Of a DNA stretch of 64,000 nt, positions 10,072-21,811 are shown piece after piece. How positions within the stretch are numbered: the first letter of the stretch is position 1; each line of letters starts with the position of its first letter. The notes beneath the pieces were generated by a model, which saw only the letters and a list, made by a program, of their open reading frames with translations, did no database searches and was not told the DNA's origin. A program made the position numbers and the translations under genes. This DNA is from Fragum whitleyi (lineage: Eukaryota > Mollusca > Bivalvia > Cardiida > Cardiidae): positions 95,963,232-96,027,231 of the forward strand of contig OX411544.1 in assembly GCA_948146395.1 (NCBI GenBank), written 5' to 3'.

Positions 10072-11250
10072 ATAGCTTACATAAAGGCTTATGATATTAT
10101 TCAGTAAGCATTTCCACGAAAATGGAAGATCGCCATATATCATAGTAATTTATGCTGTAAATAGTATATTCTTCAAGGGTTCCCGATATTTCCAGATGTC
10201 TTTTTGTAACGAGAGTTTGATGGCGGCAACCATGGATTCCTGACGTACGTTCAGGAGAGCAAAGCGATTGCGAAAGTTAGCTAGCGCTAATCTGCTTTCC
10301 TATCCTGAATGATGTGCTTGCTTGATGCGCTTACGATAATGGGCTAACAACGCCACGAGATGACTAGCATAGCAAACTAAAATTGCTGATAACTTGACTC
10401 TTATCGATTTCTCCGAAAATCTCGTGATTTTCGTTTTGCTCGGTTATTAAAACATGTGGAGGGAGGGATCCATGAATAACAAATATTTCAATGTTTTCTA
10501 CGTTTTGTGTCTAAATACTTTTGTTGCCTAGCAACCGGGTCATTTTCGGAAAGCGCTTGCGGTGCGTTCAATATAGACTGCTCGTTAAAAGAAATGTCCA
10601 CGGCGAGCGCGTTGGTATCCTGAACGCATGAACGCAGGGTATGGCACGTTTTTCACATAAAAATATTAAGGATATGTTCCCTCAACGTCTGTCTTACACT
10701 AATTTGATGGTCGTTTGTAAGGTATTGTGAACTCATCGTGCTAAATACGGTTTTAAAGCAGAACATAAGATCACTGACTAGACCTCGCTTGAAGTGAATT
10801 AGCAAATCTGAGAACACTACTTCAAAAGTATCAATCACAGATATAACTCGAGTGTTGTATTTACAGATATACGATGATACAGTTCCGCAAGAAAAAGTGA
10901 GGTTCGAGAAACCTTTATCTCTTATCTTTGATCACTCACTTGAAAATGCAGATCTATAGTGTGTCGAGCACGAGAATCTCTAAAGGCTTGCTACTGTCGC
11001 CAAAAATCATAAAATCAGCAATAAGTAACGGAGATAGATTCATAAGTCATTTCAGCATAACTACACAAAGTTCGGGTAAAAAATACAGGCAAAGTTAAAA
11101 AAGCGTGGTCTAAGTCGGATAGTAAATCTCGTGCCGTGGTATATGAGGAAAAGACACGAGCGTCACCTATTTCCCATATACCACGGCACTTGGTCTCTAT
11201 CCAATACATCTAACAGTTGAATGAACTTTTAAACGAATTGTCTTTCCTTT
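10072..11250. other. non-coding with palindromes
   Basis: Contains a near-palindrome TCCTGACGTACGTTCAGGA near 10238, GC-richer sequence with GCGCTTGCGGTGCGTTC near 10552, and a block at about 10868-10930 that matches 39165-39255 in inverted orientation. No gene recognised. Confidence 0.5.
11131..11189. other. 15-bp stem with 29-nt loop
   Basis: GTGCCGTGGTATATG pairs exactly with CATATACCACGGCAC. The stem is unusually GC-rich for the surroundings. No function assigned. Confidence 0.8.
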
Positions 11251-11620
11251 TAGCAAATGAAGACAGTATGTATTTACTTTCGTTAATGACTTGACTTATT
11301 GCACTTTGAATAAATATTGCTTGACAATAAAGAAATCAATGCACGCCATATGATGATAAATATTGTCTGTTTGTGAATGATCATCGAGGGTCAACCATTG
11401 ATTATCTAATGTTTACAAAGTCATGATTAATGGATAGAAAAAATCTCAAGGGAGAGATGTCCTGATGGCACTTATTTAGCATTGATTCTACGTAAACTTT
11501 ATTTACGAGCTTGATAGATGTTGATAATGAAATGGAAAACGTCTAGATTGCCATTCATTGTCTTTTTAGTACTTGAGAAAATGAATAGCTTTTTTCTAGG
11601 ATGTCGCTTCAATGTGTAAT
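11251..11620 (+). other. strongly conserved non-coding block (D1)
   Basis: About 370 bp matching 22824-23190 at roughly 91 percent by eye, with long identical runs such as CAATGCACGCCATATGATGA, although neighbouring anchors have decayed much further. All frames have stops. It could be a selectively retained regulatory element, an RNA gene, or a separate repeat that arrived later in both places. Confidence 0.65.
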
Positions 11621-12054
11621 GAAGGAATGGTGTAATGAAAAACGCGGCCAAGAAACAAACAATAAAGGCAATAACTATTTTGCTGTAAAGTTCGGTATGC
11701 ATAAAATCCTAGGATCATCTGTAGAAAGTCGGAGACCATCTCACATTTACCGATTACTGTTAAATCCAAATAGGCATCTTTAAGAACTATGTGACCCGTT
11801 TAATACGAAAATGTGCTTTCCAAAAATAAATCGTTGACTATTTGACCCTTATAATGTTAAAAGTAAACCAGTCACAGGTCAAGGTATTGTATGGCCCCCA
11901 TCTTTAAATTTAAAGACTAACATTAGTACGATTCCACTTAACTATGCAGTGTGCTTGTTTAAACTAACGATGTTTCATTTAGACAGCAAGTCGCTCGGTT
12001 TCCCTTCTACCTTGAGTATGTTTGGAGATCGTCTGCCTATTGTTGCATAGTAAA

Positions 12055-12492
12055 GGTAACAACATTTTGAAATTTTCAAGGTGGATTATTATTTAAAATG
12101 ATTTTGGAATTAAATTCAATGAGTGAGATAAGTGAGTTTTGATTGAATTAAAGAATTAAAGGTAGGTAATCCAATATAACTAATTTAGTTCAGGATGAAC
12201 AAAAAAAGCGATATTTATTACATCCTTTCAATAATGTGTAAAAAAGTTCTGTGAATAGCTTCATATTTCTTCAAGCACAAATCAGAGGCTTATAATTTCA
12301 TTTTTTTTTTAGTTAAAACGCCATTTTTTCTAGCTATATTTATCATGAATAAAGTTGTTGATCTTTTGTTAGTGATTTTGGAGCGTTTTATTGGGTTCAG
12401 TGAGTGTTTTTTGCTAATCAATGTAGAACTGTTTGCGCGATTTAGAATGGTTTTCATTTAGGTGAATGTCAATATCACGATGTCACTGACTG
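12055..12492 (+). mobile_element. Tc1-like MITE
   Basis: The left end is a decayed GTAACAACATTTTGAAATTT. The right end CGATGTCACTGACTG is followed by TA. Family interior blocks are present (GATTTTGGAATTAAATTCAA, GGTAATCCAATATAACTAAT). Confidence 0.75.
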
Positions 12493-12608
12493 TATAATCG
12501 CAGTATGATCTTCTCGTTGATCTTTGCGACGAATTTAATTGTATCAGCCAGCGTCTAACATTTTCAACAATATCACGTGCGCGTGATGGAAAGATATTGA
12601 GTAGCTAT

Positions 12609-12738
12609 CCCTGCGTTCAGGTTGACCAAACGGTGCAAACAGTTTGCCAATTATGCCCCGCTTTGTACGCGCACTTTCGTGCAAAGCGGGGTATAACTGG
12701 CTAACCGTTTGCCCTGTTTAATCATCCAGAACGCAGGG
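12609..12738. mobile_element. hairpin MITE (CCCTGCGTTCAGG ends)
   Basis: A 130-bp near-complete palindrome: CCCTGCGTTCAGG ... CCAGAACGCAGGG at the ends, GGTGCAAACAGTTTGCCAAT against the inverted ACTGGCTAACCGTTTGCCCT, and CCCCGCTTTG against CAAAGCGGGG near the centre. Non-coding. Confidence 0.85.
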
Positions 12739-12976
12739 CTGGATTGCCCCGCAATGCAGAAAAATATCTTATTTTCGTCAACAGAGAATATGAGACACTA
12801 GCTTTGAATTGAGACACGTAGTGAATACTATGATCAAACTGTACGTCTGCATAGAATGATTGGAGTCTTAATTTTGGACACATTTGAGTTTGTTAAAAAT
12901 GTGACGTACATGTTAATATACTTTCGTGATTGTAACTCTATTCTAAATCTTACATGTACGGTGTCATAAATGTTTC

Positions 12977-12992
12977 GGGGGGGGGGGGGGGG
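12977..12992. repeat. poly-G tract (G16)
   Basis: Uninterrupted run of 16 G. Confidence 0.95.
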
Positions 12993-13583
12993 TCGCATGC
13001 TTAGATATTGGTAGCAAAATGTTACTGTAAAGTAGCCTTAAAACTTATGTAATTGATCTCTATTTATTTTCAATTTTCTTTTATAAAACACGCTTGTTTC
13101 AAGACACCGTGGGCGTATTGCGCAGAATTTTATCAATCATGGGAAGATCTACTAACAGTAGGGCACTAGAATTCTAGAATTACAGTCTGCAATCTCAAGC
13201 ATAAATTTAGTGTGCTTTCATATTGTACCGAAATATAGAACCAAACATTCTAAGGAATTATAGAAGTAGTTTTTTTAGTAGCGAAAAAGAGAGAAGAAAA
13301 ACATATAGGCTATTATCTTTTACTTTTTTTTTATGACTTTTGTCTTTTATCAAACATCAACAATGACAGTACTGCTGCGGGAGTTTTATGAGATTCATTG
13401 TTAGACAACCTTTTCGCCGGACTGTAACCTGTTCAAAGCGACTTTAAACCCAATTCAATCTTATTGCCCCAAATTTCATTTGATTTAAGTGCACTCTCCT
13501 TAGAAAATATAGTTTACACAATTCAAACAACCTCTGAATTCATATTTGCCGTAGAAAACTACAGTTTTTAACATTTAGCAATT

Positions 13584-14029
13584 GACAAGGTTAGTTATTT
13601 TGGAATTATTTTGGAATTATTTTGGAATCAAGTAAAATGAGTATGTGGAGCAAGATTTGGGTGAAATCAAAGAAAGGTAATCTAATATCGCTATTATTGT
13701 TCATATTGAACGAAATAGCGCTACCTTCCCTCCCCCCCCCCCTTTAATGAAATTTGAAAACAGGTTCTATAAATACGTAGACTTATTTGACTCAACGAAC
13801 GCGTAATGCGCTTGAAAAATTCAATTATTTCACTAAAATCGTGTTTGTTTGTTTTTTTCTTTCGATTTTCATTTTGAATGTAGTTGTTGATTGTATGATT
13901 TTTAGTGATTTTGGAGCGTTTTTTTATGGTTTGAGTGAGTGTTTGGTATGAATGATTGGAGCGCTGAGCGAGTAGTTTTGATTGGTTTTTATCGAGATAA
14001 ATGTCATTTTCACAATGTTACTAACTGTT
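13584..14029 (+). mobile_element. Tc1-like MITE
   Basis: Starts in a decayed terminus (TTGACAAGGTTAGTTATTTT), with a triplicated TTTTGGAATTA motif. It contains the central palindromic zone (AATATCGCTATTATTGTTCA) and a C12 run, and ends ACAATGTTACTAACTG. Confidence 0.7.
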
Positions 14030-15769
14030 AAACTAAAACAATCATTTGAACAGAGTGACAAGAGAGATAACACTTTTGGAAATGCATTAGAAACTAATCA
14101 AAATTGTGGGTTAGATTTCACTCCACACTTTTTAAGTCGGATTGTTTAAAGTATCATTCTGTTGATGAACTATACAGAATCTGGTTAATTGAATCTCAGC
14201 ATAATAAAGTCGCACTTACGGGACTTTCGTCGTTCAGCGACGGGTGATGCGGGTACCTTAATTATAACGTTTGAAATGTTTGAATTGAACAGAACTGTTA
14301 TTATTGTCTTATATAAATAGAGGATAACTGTGTTGAGGAGCCTGAAGTGGAATATAAGTTCTGTTGTTCTGGAATGAAAGACTAATCCATCATACTCGAA
14401 AAGCTAAATATTATTCTTTAATGAAAATAGAGACTAAATATGGAAATTCTAGGATAAATCATCTGTAATCTTGTGATTACATGCTAAGATTATGAAGTCG
14501 TCGGTTTAATGAGCCCTACGCTGACGGGGCTTGGTACGTAACATGAACAAATAGGTTCTAAACATAAGGTAATTTCAACGGTCTGGCATCGAAAGTATCG
14601 AGTGAAGAAATCTTGATGATATACCGAAAAGTATTTGTTCTCTAATTTGAGATGAAATAATCATAAACATGATTCTTTAGAGGAAATTATCTTAAATTAA
14701 AGGGAAAAGGGACATAAAAGACATCAATTCTAGTGATTTTTTAAAATGTATTCTAAAAAAAAAAACTCCTTGGCCATGTTATGAATAGCTCCCAGGAGTG
14801 CTTATTAGGATAAATACGGTAGGTAGAAATCAAGTTCTTAAGCACTGCACTTTGATTCCTGACAGGAAAAAAATGCCAAAGTTCATTCATGTCCATCAGA
14901 CAGTTTTTTATTTTGTTGTTGTTGTTGATGTTGTTGTTTTCTGACAAAGAAATGGACGTTCCCTGCCTACCCATTACCGGTAAAAGGATGCCGTAAGTGA
15001 AGGTGATCACATCATACGTCCACTCTTTTCGATGGGTATATAAATCTCTTAATTAAAATATTACAATTGTTTTCGATGCAACTCTATGTAGTCAAAAAGA
15101 GTTGAATTTTTATCCATATTTTCTTCGCAGATTTTCATTTGAAACAAAATTGAACATGCGTCTGAAATCAACAGATAATTCATAATTAAAATATCACATG
15201 TGGTTTCCATTGAGATTCATTCTGTCGAACTATTTCTGATTAAATTGTTCGAAAAGCAGAAGCCTCGAGCCTAGAAGAGTACACTTTAAAAGTAAGGAAT
15301 CTTTTTTGTCATTCTAAAACTTGCCTTTCGGTGGCTCAGCTCGAAACATGCGTAACTGTCATATGTTTCTGGGCAGTTATAACTCTTTCGGGATGATCCA
15401 TCGATTTCTGAACTATATCAGAAAGATCAAATGTTGAACCTGTGGTCTATTGTTAAGGGCAGTGGCTTTGGAATCAAGGAGTCGCGAAAGCAAATCTCGA
15501 CCGGTCAGTCTTCTAAGCTCCGCAATCATCCTCTACACCCAAGTGTATATAAACGGGTATACAAGTTATAACGTTAATACGCAAAATTATCATGATATGA
15601 AGTCTTTTATCCGATGGTAAAAACAAAATGCCAAACATCTTAGAGAAATTATCGTAATGTATGCATATAGTCTCGTATTTCTTTGTAGAAACGTTCAATA
15701 GAAATTATTGTGATACATTTTATCGTGTATCTCTTCCTAGAAAAACACCACATTCGGTACAAAAGAAGA
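14030..15769. other. non-coding, no gene seen
   Basis: Lies between anchors 2 and 3 of the D1 duplication. Only short GTT repeats near 14910-14940 stand out. Confidence 0.5.
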
Positions 15770-16507
15770 GTTGGTTCTAGTTCTTGAAAATCGTGTTTTC
15801 AACAAAACTGTTGTTTATCAATCAACGCCCTTCATGTAGTGAACACGAATTATCTATCCTTAATCAAATTGGTTGATAATTTAGACATTTTTGACACAGT
15901 TCCTTGCTGAATGAAAACATCCACTTTCGTCCATGCTTGTTTCTGAAAAGCTTCCAGGTCAGTTCCATATGATTCTTAAAGATCATATAAAAATGGTATT
16001 ACATTCGTTTTATCTACAATAATTAACGTATCAAATACGGTAAAACAAAGTAAGATCAAGCCTTTCAAAGACCTTGGACTGACAAATCTTTCTTACAAAA
16101 GTCATTACAATTTATAGATTTGTTATAAGATTACCTTCGATTCTCGAAACGATTAGAATTCACACATAAATATGGGATCCTTGAATGATGGTTTAAATAT
16201 CTACTTTTAGAACATCTTCCTTTAATGAAAATCGAGAAGCTTATTCTATTTTCTTCGTGCAAACCTTCAAAATCATTATTTTCATTGTTCATTAACAGAA
16301 CAATCCAGCAACATTGTCCGATGACGTCATTTTATACAGACAAGGATGAGGTATAATTCATTTTTAATGCCCTGGCAGGGCGGAGCCTAAATAACGGGTC
16401 GTTGCTTTTAAGGTTAAGGTAAATCAGCTTATATTTAAAATAACTTACTTCTAAAGAGCGTCGACATGAATAACTAGAGACCTTTAATCGTAGATTGGTA
16501 GCGAAAT

Positions 16508-16545
16508 CCTCGAAACTTCAGCTTGATCAAGCTGAAGTTACGAGG
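16508..16545. other. 38-bp near-perfect palindrome
   Basis: CCTCGAAACTTCAGCTTG meets ATCAAGCTGAAGTTACGAGG with one mismatched pair. Weaker pairing extends outward (GGTAGCGAAA with TTTGGTTACC). It may be the core of a decayed hairpin element. Confidence 0.85.
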
Positions 16546-16778
16546 CTTTGGTTACCAAACGATCAAATGTGTTCACTCTCTATTAGCACGTGAATCCTAT
16601 GGGTTTTAGGAAACAGTTATTTGCATGCGTTCACGATTATTGCCGACTTACTTTTTCAATAAACCCAAAATATTTAAAAGTTAACTCGCCAATTTACGTC
16701 ACGGCTAAGCCCCGCCCTGCCAGTTCATTTATAACGCAGAATATAATTTTTTGATATTCGCTAGTCAAAACAAAACAG

Positions 16779-16910
16779 TCCTATGTTCAGGTTGACAAAA
16801 CGGTGCAAATGGCTTGCCAATAATACCCCGCTTTGCACGCACATGCACGTGCCAAGCGCGGTATAATTGGCTATCTGTTTGCACTGTTTTGTGAACCTGA
16901 ACGCAGAGCT
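16779..16910. mobile_element. hairpin MITE (CCCTGCGTTCAGG family)
   Basis: Foldback of about 131 bp; the left arm TCCTATGTTCAGGTTGACAA is diverged and the right arm TGTGAACCTGAACGCAGAGC is better preserved. The CCCCGCTTTGCACGC centre is present. It abuts the next element directly. Confidence 0.8.
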
Positions 16911-17096
16911 GGGGCCTGTTTCATCAAAAGATTTAAGACGTATTTTTGTCTTACCTATGACTTACCATATATTTAGGACAAAAATCACGTATCGCCAATT
17001 TATCAATACCTATGTAACGCGATTGTTGTTGTAACTGTTTCGAGAGTCAACAGAAAGACAAAATTATGTCCTAAATGTTTTGATGAAACTGGCCCC
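16911..17096. mobile_element. GGGGCCTGTTTCATCAAA-ended MITE
   Basis: A 186-bp element with inverted ends GGGGCCTGTTTCATCAAAA and TTTTGATGAAACTGGCCCC. Inner arms also pair (AGACGTATTTTTGTC region with GACAAAATTATGTC region). It is related by terminus to the element at 32313-32553. Confidence 0.8.
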
Positions 17097-17659
17097 TGGT
17101 GTCGTAGAATCTTGTTATTAAATATTTGAGTTTTTTTATCTTTGACTTAAATCATTTTGTACATTAACATAGGTTTCAAAATAAAAGGTTTTGGGTATAG
17201 GTTATTTACAAACCATTCTCGCCTGATACGACCGGGTCAAAATGATATTTGATCAATGTAATGTATAAATAGCTGTAATCATCAACGTATTCGCGGAAAT
17301 CATTTACACCAAAATTTTTAGGGTAACCAGGGAGGTCGGTCAATTGATATTCTTAACATTCATATGAACTTTATAAACCTTGCGTGCATGAGACAAATGG
17401 AAAGGTGTCTATCTCTAGATTTCTATCGCTTGTTTCACATTTTCTGTCCTTATTGTGCTGACGCTGGTTTGCATTTAAGCAACTACTGTAACGTAAAGTG
17501 TACACTTTTGCTATTATGAAGATTTATCTGAAAATAAGTGCTGTACTTTAACAACGAGCACTTGATAGCCATTAAATATCTCGAAGTAAAGGGTTTGCGA
17601 ATGCTAGCTTTTCCCCGAATATTGAAACGAAATCGAATGTTCGACTGTTTACTGCATCG

Positions 17660-17671
17660 TTTTTTTTTTTT

Positions 17672-17703
<32 letters not shown>

Positions 17704-17704
17704 G
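17660..17704. repeat. poly-T run joined to poly-G run
   Basis: T16, a single G, T11, then G17. The same T-to-G arrangement occurs at 43127-43170. Confidence 0.95.
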
Positions 17705-17999
17705 ATTTGAAAGACTTTGATTTTGGATCGGTCAATTCAACGAACTGGACCATTCTTACGTGTATGACACTACAGACTTGGCAATAAATCGCCATGGTGG
17801 ATTTTCACACGACATAGTTATTTTCATAATTACAATTTACTACGAAGAATCGTGTCAAATTACTCAGTGAAAGTAAAATTACAGAAAAAATAACCGGCAT
17901 TTAAATTTACCGTGTTTTAACCCTTCTCCTTTTCGATTGAGTCTTTTTTTTTACAAAAAATATATACTGAGTTCCATAAGAAAGTATGCACTTTCACTT

Positions 18000-18924
18000 T
18001 TTGCATTTCTCTTAATTTTTACAAAGTTGGGGGAAAATTTTGTAGTAAATTTGATACCATACTTCAGTCTAGACTTCTTGAAATTAAAAATCAAATCAGA
18101 TTTGAAAAAGTGTCGCATGCTTCATACGCGCAGCAGAACTTAAATTGTTGAAATTTGACATCCTTGCAACTGTTTCTTTGGTAGGAGCTATTTGTTGATA
18201 TTGCAATTTAGATTTTAAAAAGCCATTCCAAGCCATTTCCACACAAACGTTTTAATTTTTATGCAGACGTTACGTGTACGTCGACGTAAGACATTGCTAC
18301 GTCATTAGGTCAGATACTTGTCGTTGAATGGTGCTATGGCTTTCTATGTCATCTCGATTTGCTTCTTAAAGGCCTTACAAAAGGATGACCTCGATTTCTA
18401 TTGGAAAATGAATGCTCAATCAATTTTTCTGACGTTCTAAATCTGACATGGTAGGATTTCGTTCAACGACGTCTATTTGTAGTCAAACCACTCTGTAACA
18501 TCAGGCATTACTGTATTGAAGATGTGATTTTATGCTAAGAAAAGCCGCAAAGATGCAACTGAATGTATTTTCAGACCAATTATTCGTCTAACGCGTGATG
18601 CACTTGCAAAATTGTGCAAAATCAAAAGTCTCAATTTAGCAGAAAATCTTTGCTCATTACGCATTTTTTATTATCAAATATCGTTTGCACATACTCTGGG
18701 TGATAGCCGTGCGACGTTTCATGACGATAAATTGTGCAATTTTAGAGATATTCAAAACACAAAAGTGCACACTGTCAAGGATCAAACCCCCAAATGACTG
18801 ATCGTAATCGTGGTTGGTGATAAAGATATGTTGGGATTACTAAGAGAAAGTCCCTTTTCAAACAACAGTGGTCGTCAATCCAAAACTGACAACCCCGGCG
18901 TAAGTGTACCTTGTGCTGCCATTA
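18000..18924. other. non-coding, no gene seen
   Basis: Tail of a D1 anchor, then unremarkable sequence with short open frames that lack recognisable features. Confidence 0.5.
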
Positions 18925-19373
18925 CAGTTAACACCATCTTGAAATTGACAAGGATGAACAAACTAAAATCGATTTATTTGTCACCTCCTTTTAATAAAAT
19001 ATACATACTCGTTCTATAAGTAGCTTAATATTTCTTTAAGAACCAATCAAAAGCTCTTATTCATTTAATTATTTTAATTAACTCATCATATTTTCTAGCT
19101 ATAATTACTTTGAATGGAGTTGTTGATCTTTTTTTTTCGTAATTTTGGAGCGCTTCCGAGTGTTCTGAGTGATTGTTTTGAATGAATGAATGAATGAATA
19201 AATGAATGAATGAATGAATGAATGAATGAATGAATGAATGAATGAATGAATGAATGAATGAATGAATGAATGAATGAATGAATGAATGAATGAATGAATG
19301 AATGAATCGTCGAGTGATCGATTCAGAATAGTTTTGATCGAAGTAAATGTTAAATTCATGATGTTAATAATTG
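18925..19373 (+). mobile_element. Tc1-like MITE with expanded TGAA array
   Basis: The left end CAGTTAACACCATCTTGAAA follows TTA; the right end ATGATGTTAATAATTG is decayed. The family's short GAATGAATGA motif has expanded into about 32 tetranucleotide units at 19179-19308. Confidence 0.8.
19179..19308. repeat. (GAAT)n microsatellite
   Basis: About 130 bp of near-perfect GAAT repeat with one ATAA variant. It makes a long serine-phenylalanine-isoleucine-histidine open frame on the minus strand that is not a gene. Confidence 0.95.
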
Positions 19374-19679
19374 CACCTTGCGCTGTCATTAATCTATCTA
19401 TGATGTTGACAATGAAATGGAATAAATTTTCAATCTCTAAGAACCAACTACAAAAAAATATACATAGCAAAGACTGAATTGTGTCTGTGAAACCGATGAT
19501 TCGACATCATCCGAAAACAATTTAGCCTCTGACCGATTCCAAAATTTCCTAATGGGGGTGTACTACCGCAACCATTCATTTGATGAATTTAGACTTTGTT
19601 TCGAACAAATACTAATTGTTTTGGTCAATTAAATCAGTATAGCTTAAACTTTGACCACTTTAGATACATAGACAGCAGA

Positions 19680-20021
19680 GAGTGTGGGTCAAGATCAGGC
19701 TGCACGTCTGTGCAGGTTGATCTTTTGCTATTTTGTCTGCCAAAGCTCTGTGTTCAACAGGAATAAGCCATGAAAAGCATGAAAAGTAGTCTTTAACATG
19801 ATACGACTTTCAAGAGAAGTTGTGCAGTAAATTATTAGCCAGGTACTTGAAAAATGATAAATGTTTCCTTGAAATGGTTTAACCTTCAGAATTAATGATT
19901 TCATGGCTTACCCTTATGTATATTTTTTATGATGTGAAAATCCTGAGTCTCAACTGAATTCGACCTATGTTCCTAAATATAAATATAATGATTCCCGTCA
20001 CACGGAAAATGGTCTCTTTGG
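19680..20021 (-). mobile_element. possible decayed GTGACCC-family remnant
   Basis: Contains GATCAGGCTGCACGTCTGTG, resembling that family's interior, and a terminus-like CCCGTCACACGGAAAATGGT at 19994. The two parts are interrupted by D1 sequence, so they may be separate remnants. Confidence 0.3.
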
Positions 20022-20240
20022 GAATGAAATAAACAAATAAATCATACTCAATTTCTATTCTCAGTAAGAATTGAAGTATATAACCTTTATTACGTGTGCA
20101 TCGTTAGATTTGTTTGGGTCTTGTTGTTTTCTTCTAGCATTTTGTTCCATAGCTCGGGAATTTTAGATCGACACATTATTTTGCAACCTTTTCAAGATAT
20201 TCTTGGTGTTTGTTTAAAACGGTAACCAAGTTTCCTGTCG

Positions 20241-20905
20241 AGAGTGGTGTTTGTTTTACAAAGCAGAATCGATAGGAATATTCAATTCCCTAATTATGTC
20301 ACACATAATATACTGAGCGACTTTAAAAACGCAACAAAGTAAATTTGATTTAATAGCACGGAAAAGTTGGTTTGTTTTTGACTAAATGTTGCTGTTATCA
20401 TACAAAGAAGATCCTCTTTTGAATCAACTTAATCTTTATTTGATCTGACGCCTCGGTTAGTTCTGGCATAGCAAACTACTGTTCACGCGTTCTTTGTCAT
20501 TGCACCTTTTGTAGTTGATTGATTTCACAAATCAGAAGCGCGGAAGATATTTATCGATAGACATTTCAAAAACCGTTAAAGAAAATGAAATCAACTCATA
20601 CACTTTGAAAAGACTGTCCTTTGAATCGGGTATGCCAAAAGGGCAATTGTTCCTTAGAATCGGAACGATTAGACGTTAAAAAATGATTTATACCACCAAT
20701 ATATTGAATATCTGTATTGTAGGGCTTTGTCAAAAAGTAGTTTAAGAAGACTTTATGTGTAAAATGACGTAAGTGTCATGCCGTTAACACGTTCAATATG
20801 TCATCTCAGTCCTAAACGATAGGTCTTCTAGGGTGTAAAATGCGTGAACTGGTTTTTTTTGCCCAAGTAATTTTCTTGCAAAGTTCCATTCACAATTGCC
20901 TTATT
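20241..20905. other. non-coding, no gene seen
   Basis: Lies between the end of D1 and the tandem array. No feature recognised. Confidence 0.5.
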
Positions 20906-21811
20906 GTTGAAGAGGAGATATCATTCCAAGAATTTAAAGTGAAAAAAGACCATGCCAAATATTCATTACCGAGGAGACTCAAAATAAGCCTTGTCCTGCC
21001 AATACTTATAGGTCAATCATTAGTTCGCAAACAATTCTTGAAAAGGGTCACCGAAGGAACATTCTGGTAAAGTTCCATTAAAAAACGGTTCTGGAGGAGA
21101 TGGTGTTCAAAGATTTGGGGCTCAAAATAAGCCCCGCCCTGTCACACCCATATGTGTGGGCCAATCAAATTTTTGCGAACAATTTTTGTAAAGGGTCACC
21201 CAAGGAACATCCTGGTAAAATTATTTTAAAATCGGCCCTGTGGTTCAGGAGAAGATGTCGCTCATAGATTTAAAAAGCCCCGCCCTGCAACGCCCATTTG
21301 TAATGGCAAATCAAAATTTTGCGAACACCCTTTAAAAGGGGTCACCCAAGGAACATTTACATTAGATTAAGTTTCATTAAAATGGGCCAAGTGGTTCAGG
21401 AGAAGATGATTATCAAAGATTTCAGGCTCAAAATAAGCCACACCATTCCATGCCCATATTTATGGACCAATCAATATTTCGCAAACCGCTTTTGGATAGG
21501 GTCACCAAATGAACATTCAGGTAAAGTTTCATTGAAATCGGTCCTGTGGTTCAGGAGGAGATGTTCTAAGAGTTCGGGCTCAAAAATAAGGCCCGCCTTG
21601 CCACGCCCATATTTATGGGCGAATCCAAATTTCATGAACAATTTTTGAAAAGGGTCACCAAAGGAACATTCTGGTAATGTTTTATTGCAATAGGTCCAGT
21701 GGTTCAGGAGAAGAAGAAGTTTTTCAAAATTGTTGACGACGGACGACGCACGACGGACTCAGGCTAATCCTTAAAGCTCCGCTTGATCACGTTGTGATCA
21801 GGTGAGCTAAA
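20906..21811 (+). repeat. tandem array, ~154-bp units, with TCAGGTGAGCTAA end
   Basis: Repeat landmarks GGTTCAGGAG(A/G)AGATG recur at 21087, 21242, 21393, 21548 and 21701 (spacing 155, 151, 155, 153), with a diverged first unit near 20906. Each unit also carries GGGTCACC(A/C)AAGGAACATT and TCAAAATAAGCC. The array runs into an ACGACGGACGACG-rich stretch and stops at an imperfect palindrome that includes GATCACGTTGTGATCAGGTG and ends GAGCTAA. Long frames across it come from the periodicity. Confidence 0.85.

Larger units (their letters stand above)
11251..20240 (+). repeat. old segmental duplication, copy D1
   Basis: Seven blocks in this interval match, in the same order and orientation, blocks in 22824-30755: 11251-11620, 13083-13240, 15770-15935, 17215-17420, 17715-17990, 19830-19970 and 20100-20240. 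Identity by eye is about 75-85 percent, except the first block at about 91 percent. Intervening sequence has been replaced by copy-specific insertions. No coding sequence is visible in either copy. Confidence 0.8.

Noticed and set aside
11240..11270. A 3' splice site before the conserved block (TTTCCTTTTAG, and TTTTTCTATCAG in D2)
   Set aside because: The pyrimidine tract and AG are shared, but all frames downstream hit stops within a few codons and no donor is conserved between the copies.
19179..19308. CRISPR-like array
   Set aside because: A plain tetranucleotide repeat without spacers; the window is eukaryotic.
19105..19470. 121-codon minus-strand frame with repeated SFIH residues
   Set aside because: Product of the (GAAT)n microsatellite in a MITE; the repeat has no stop in that frame.
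21319..21648. 109-codon frame in the array at 20.9-21.8 kb
   Set aside because: Repeats with the ~154-bp period of the array; a by-product of tandem units.
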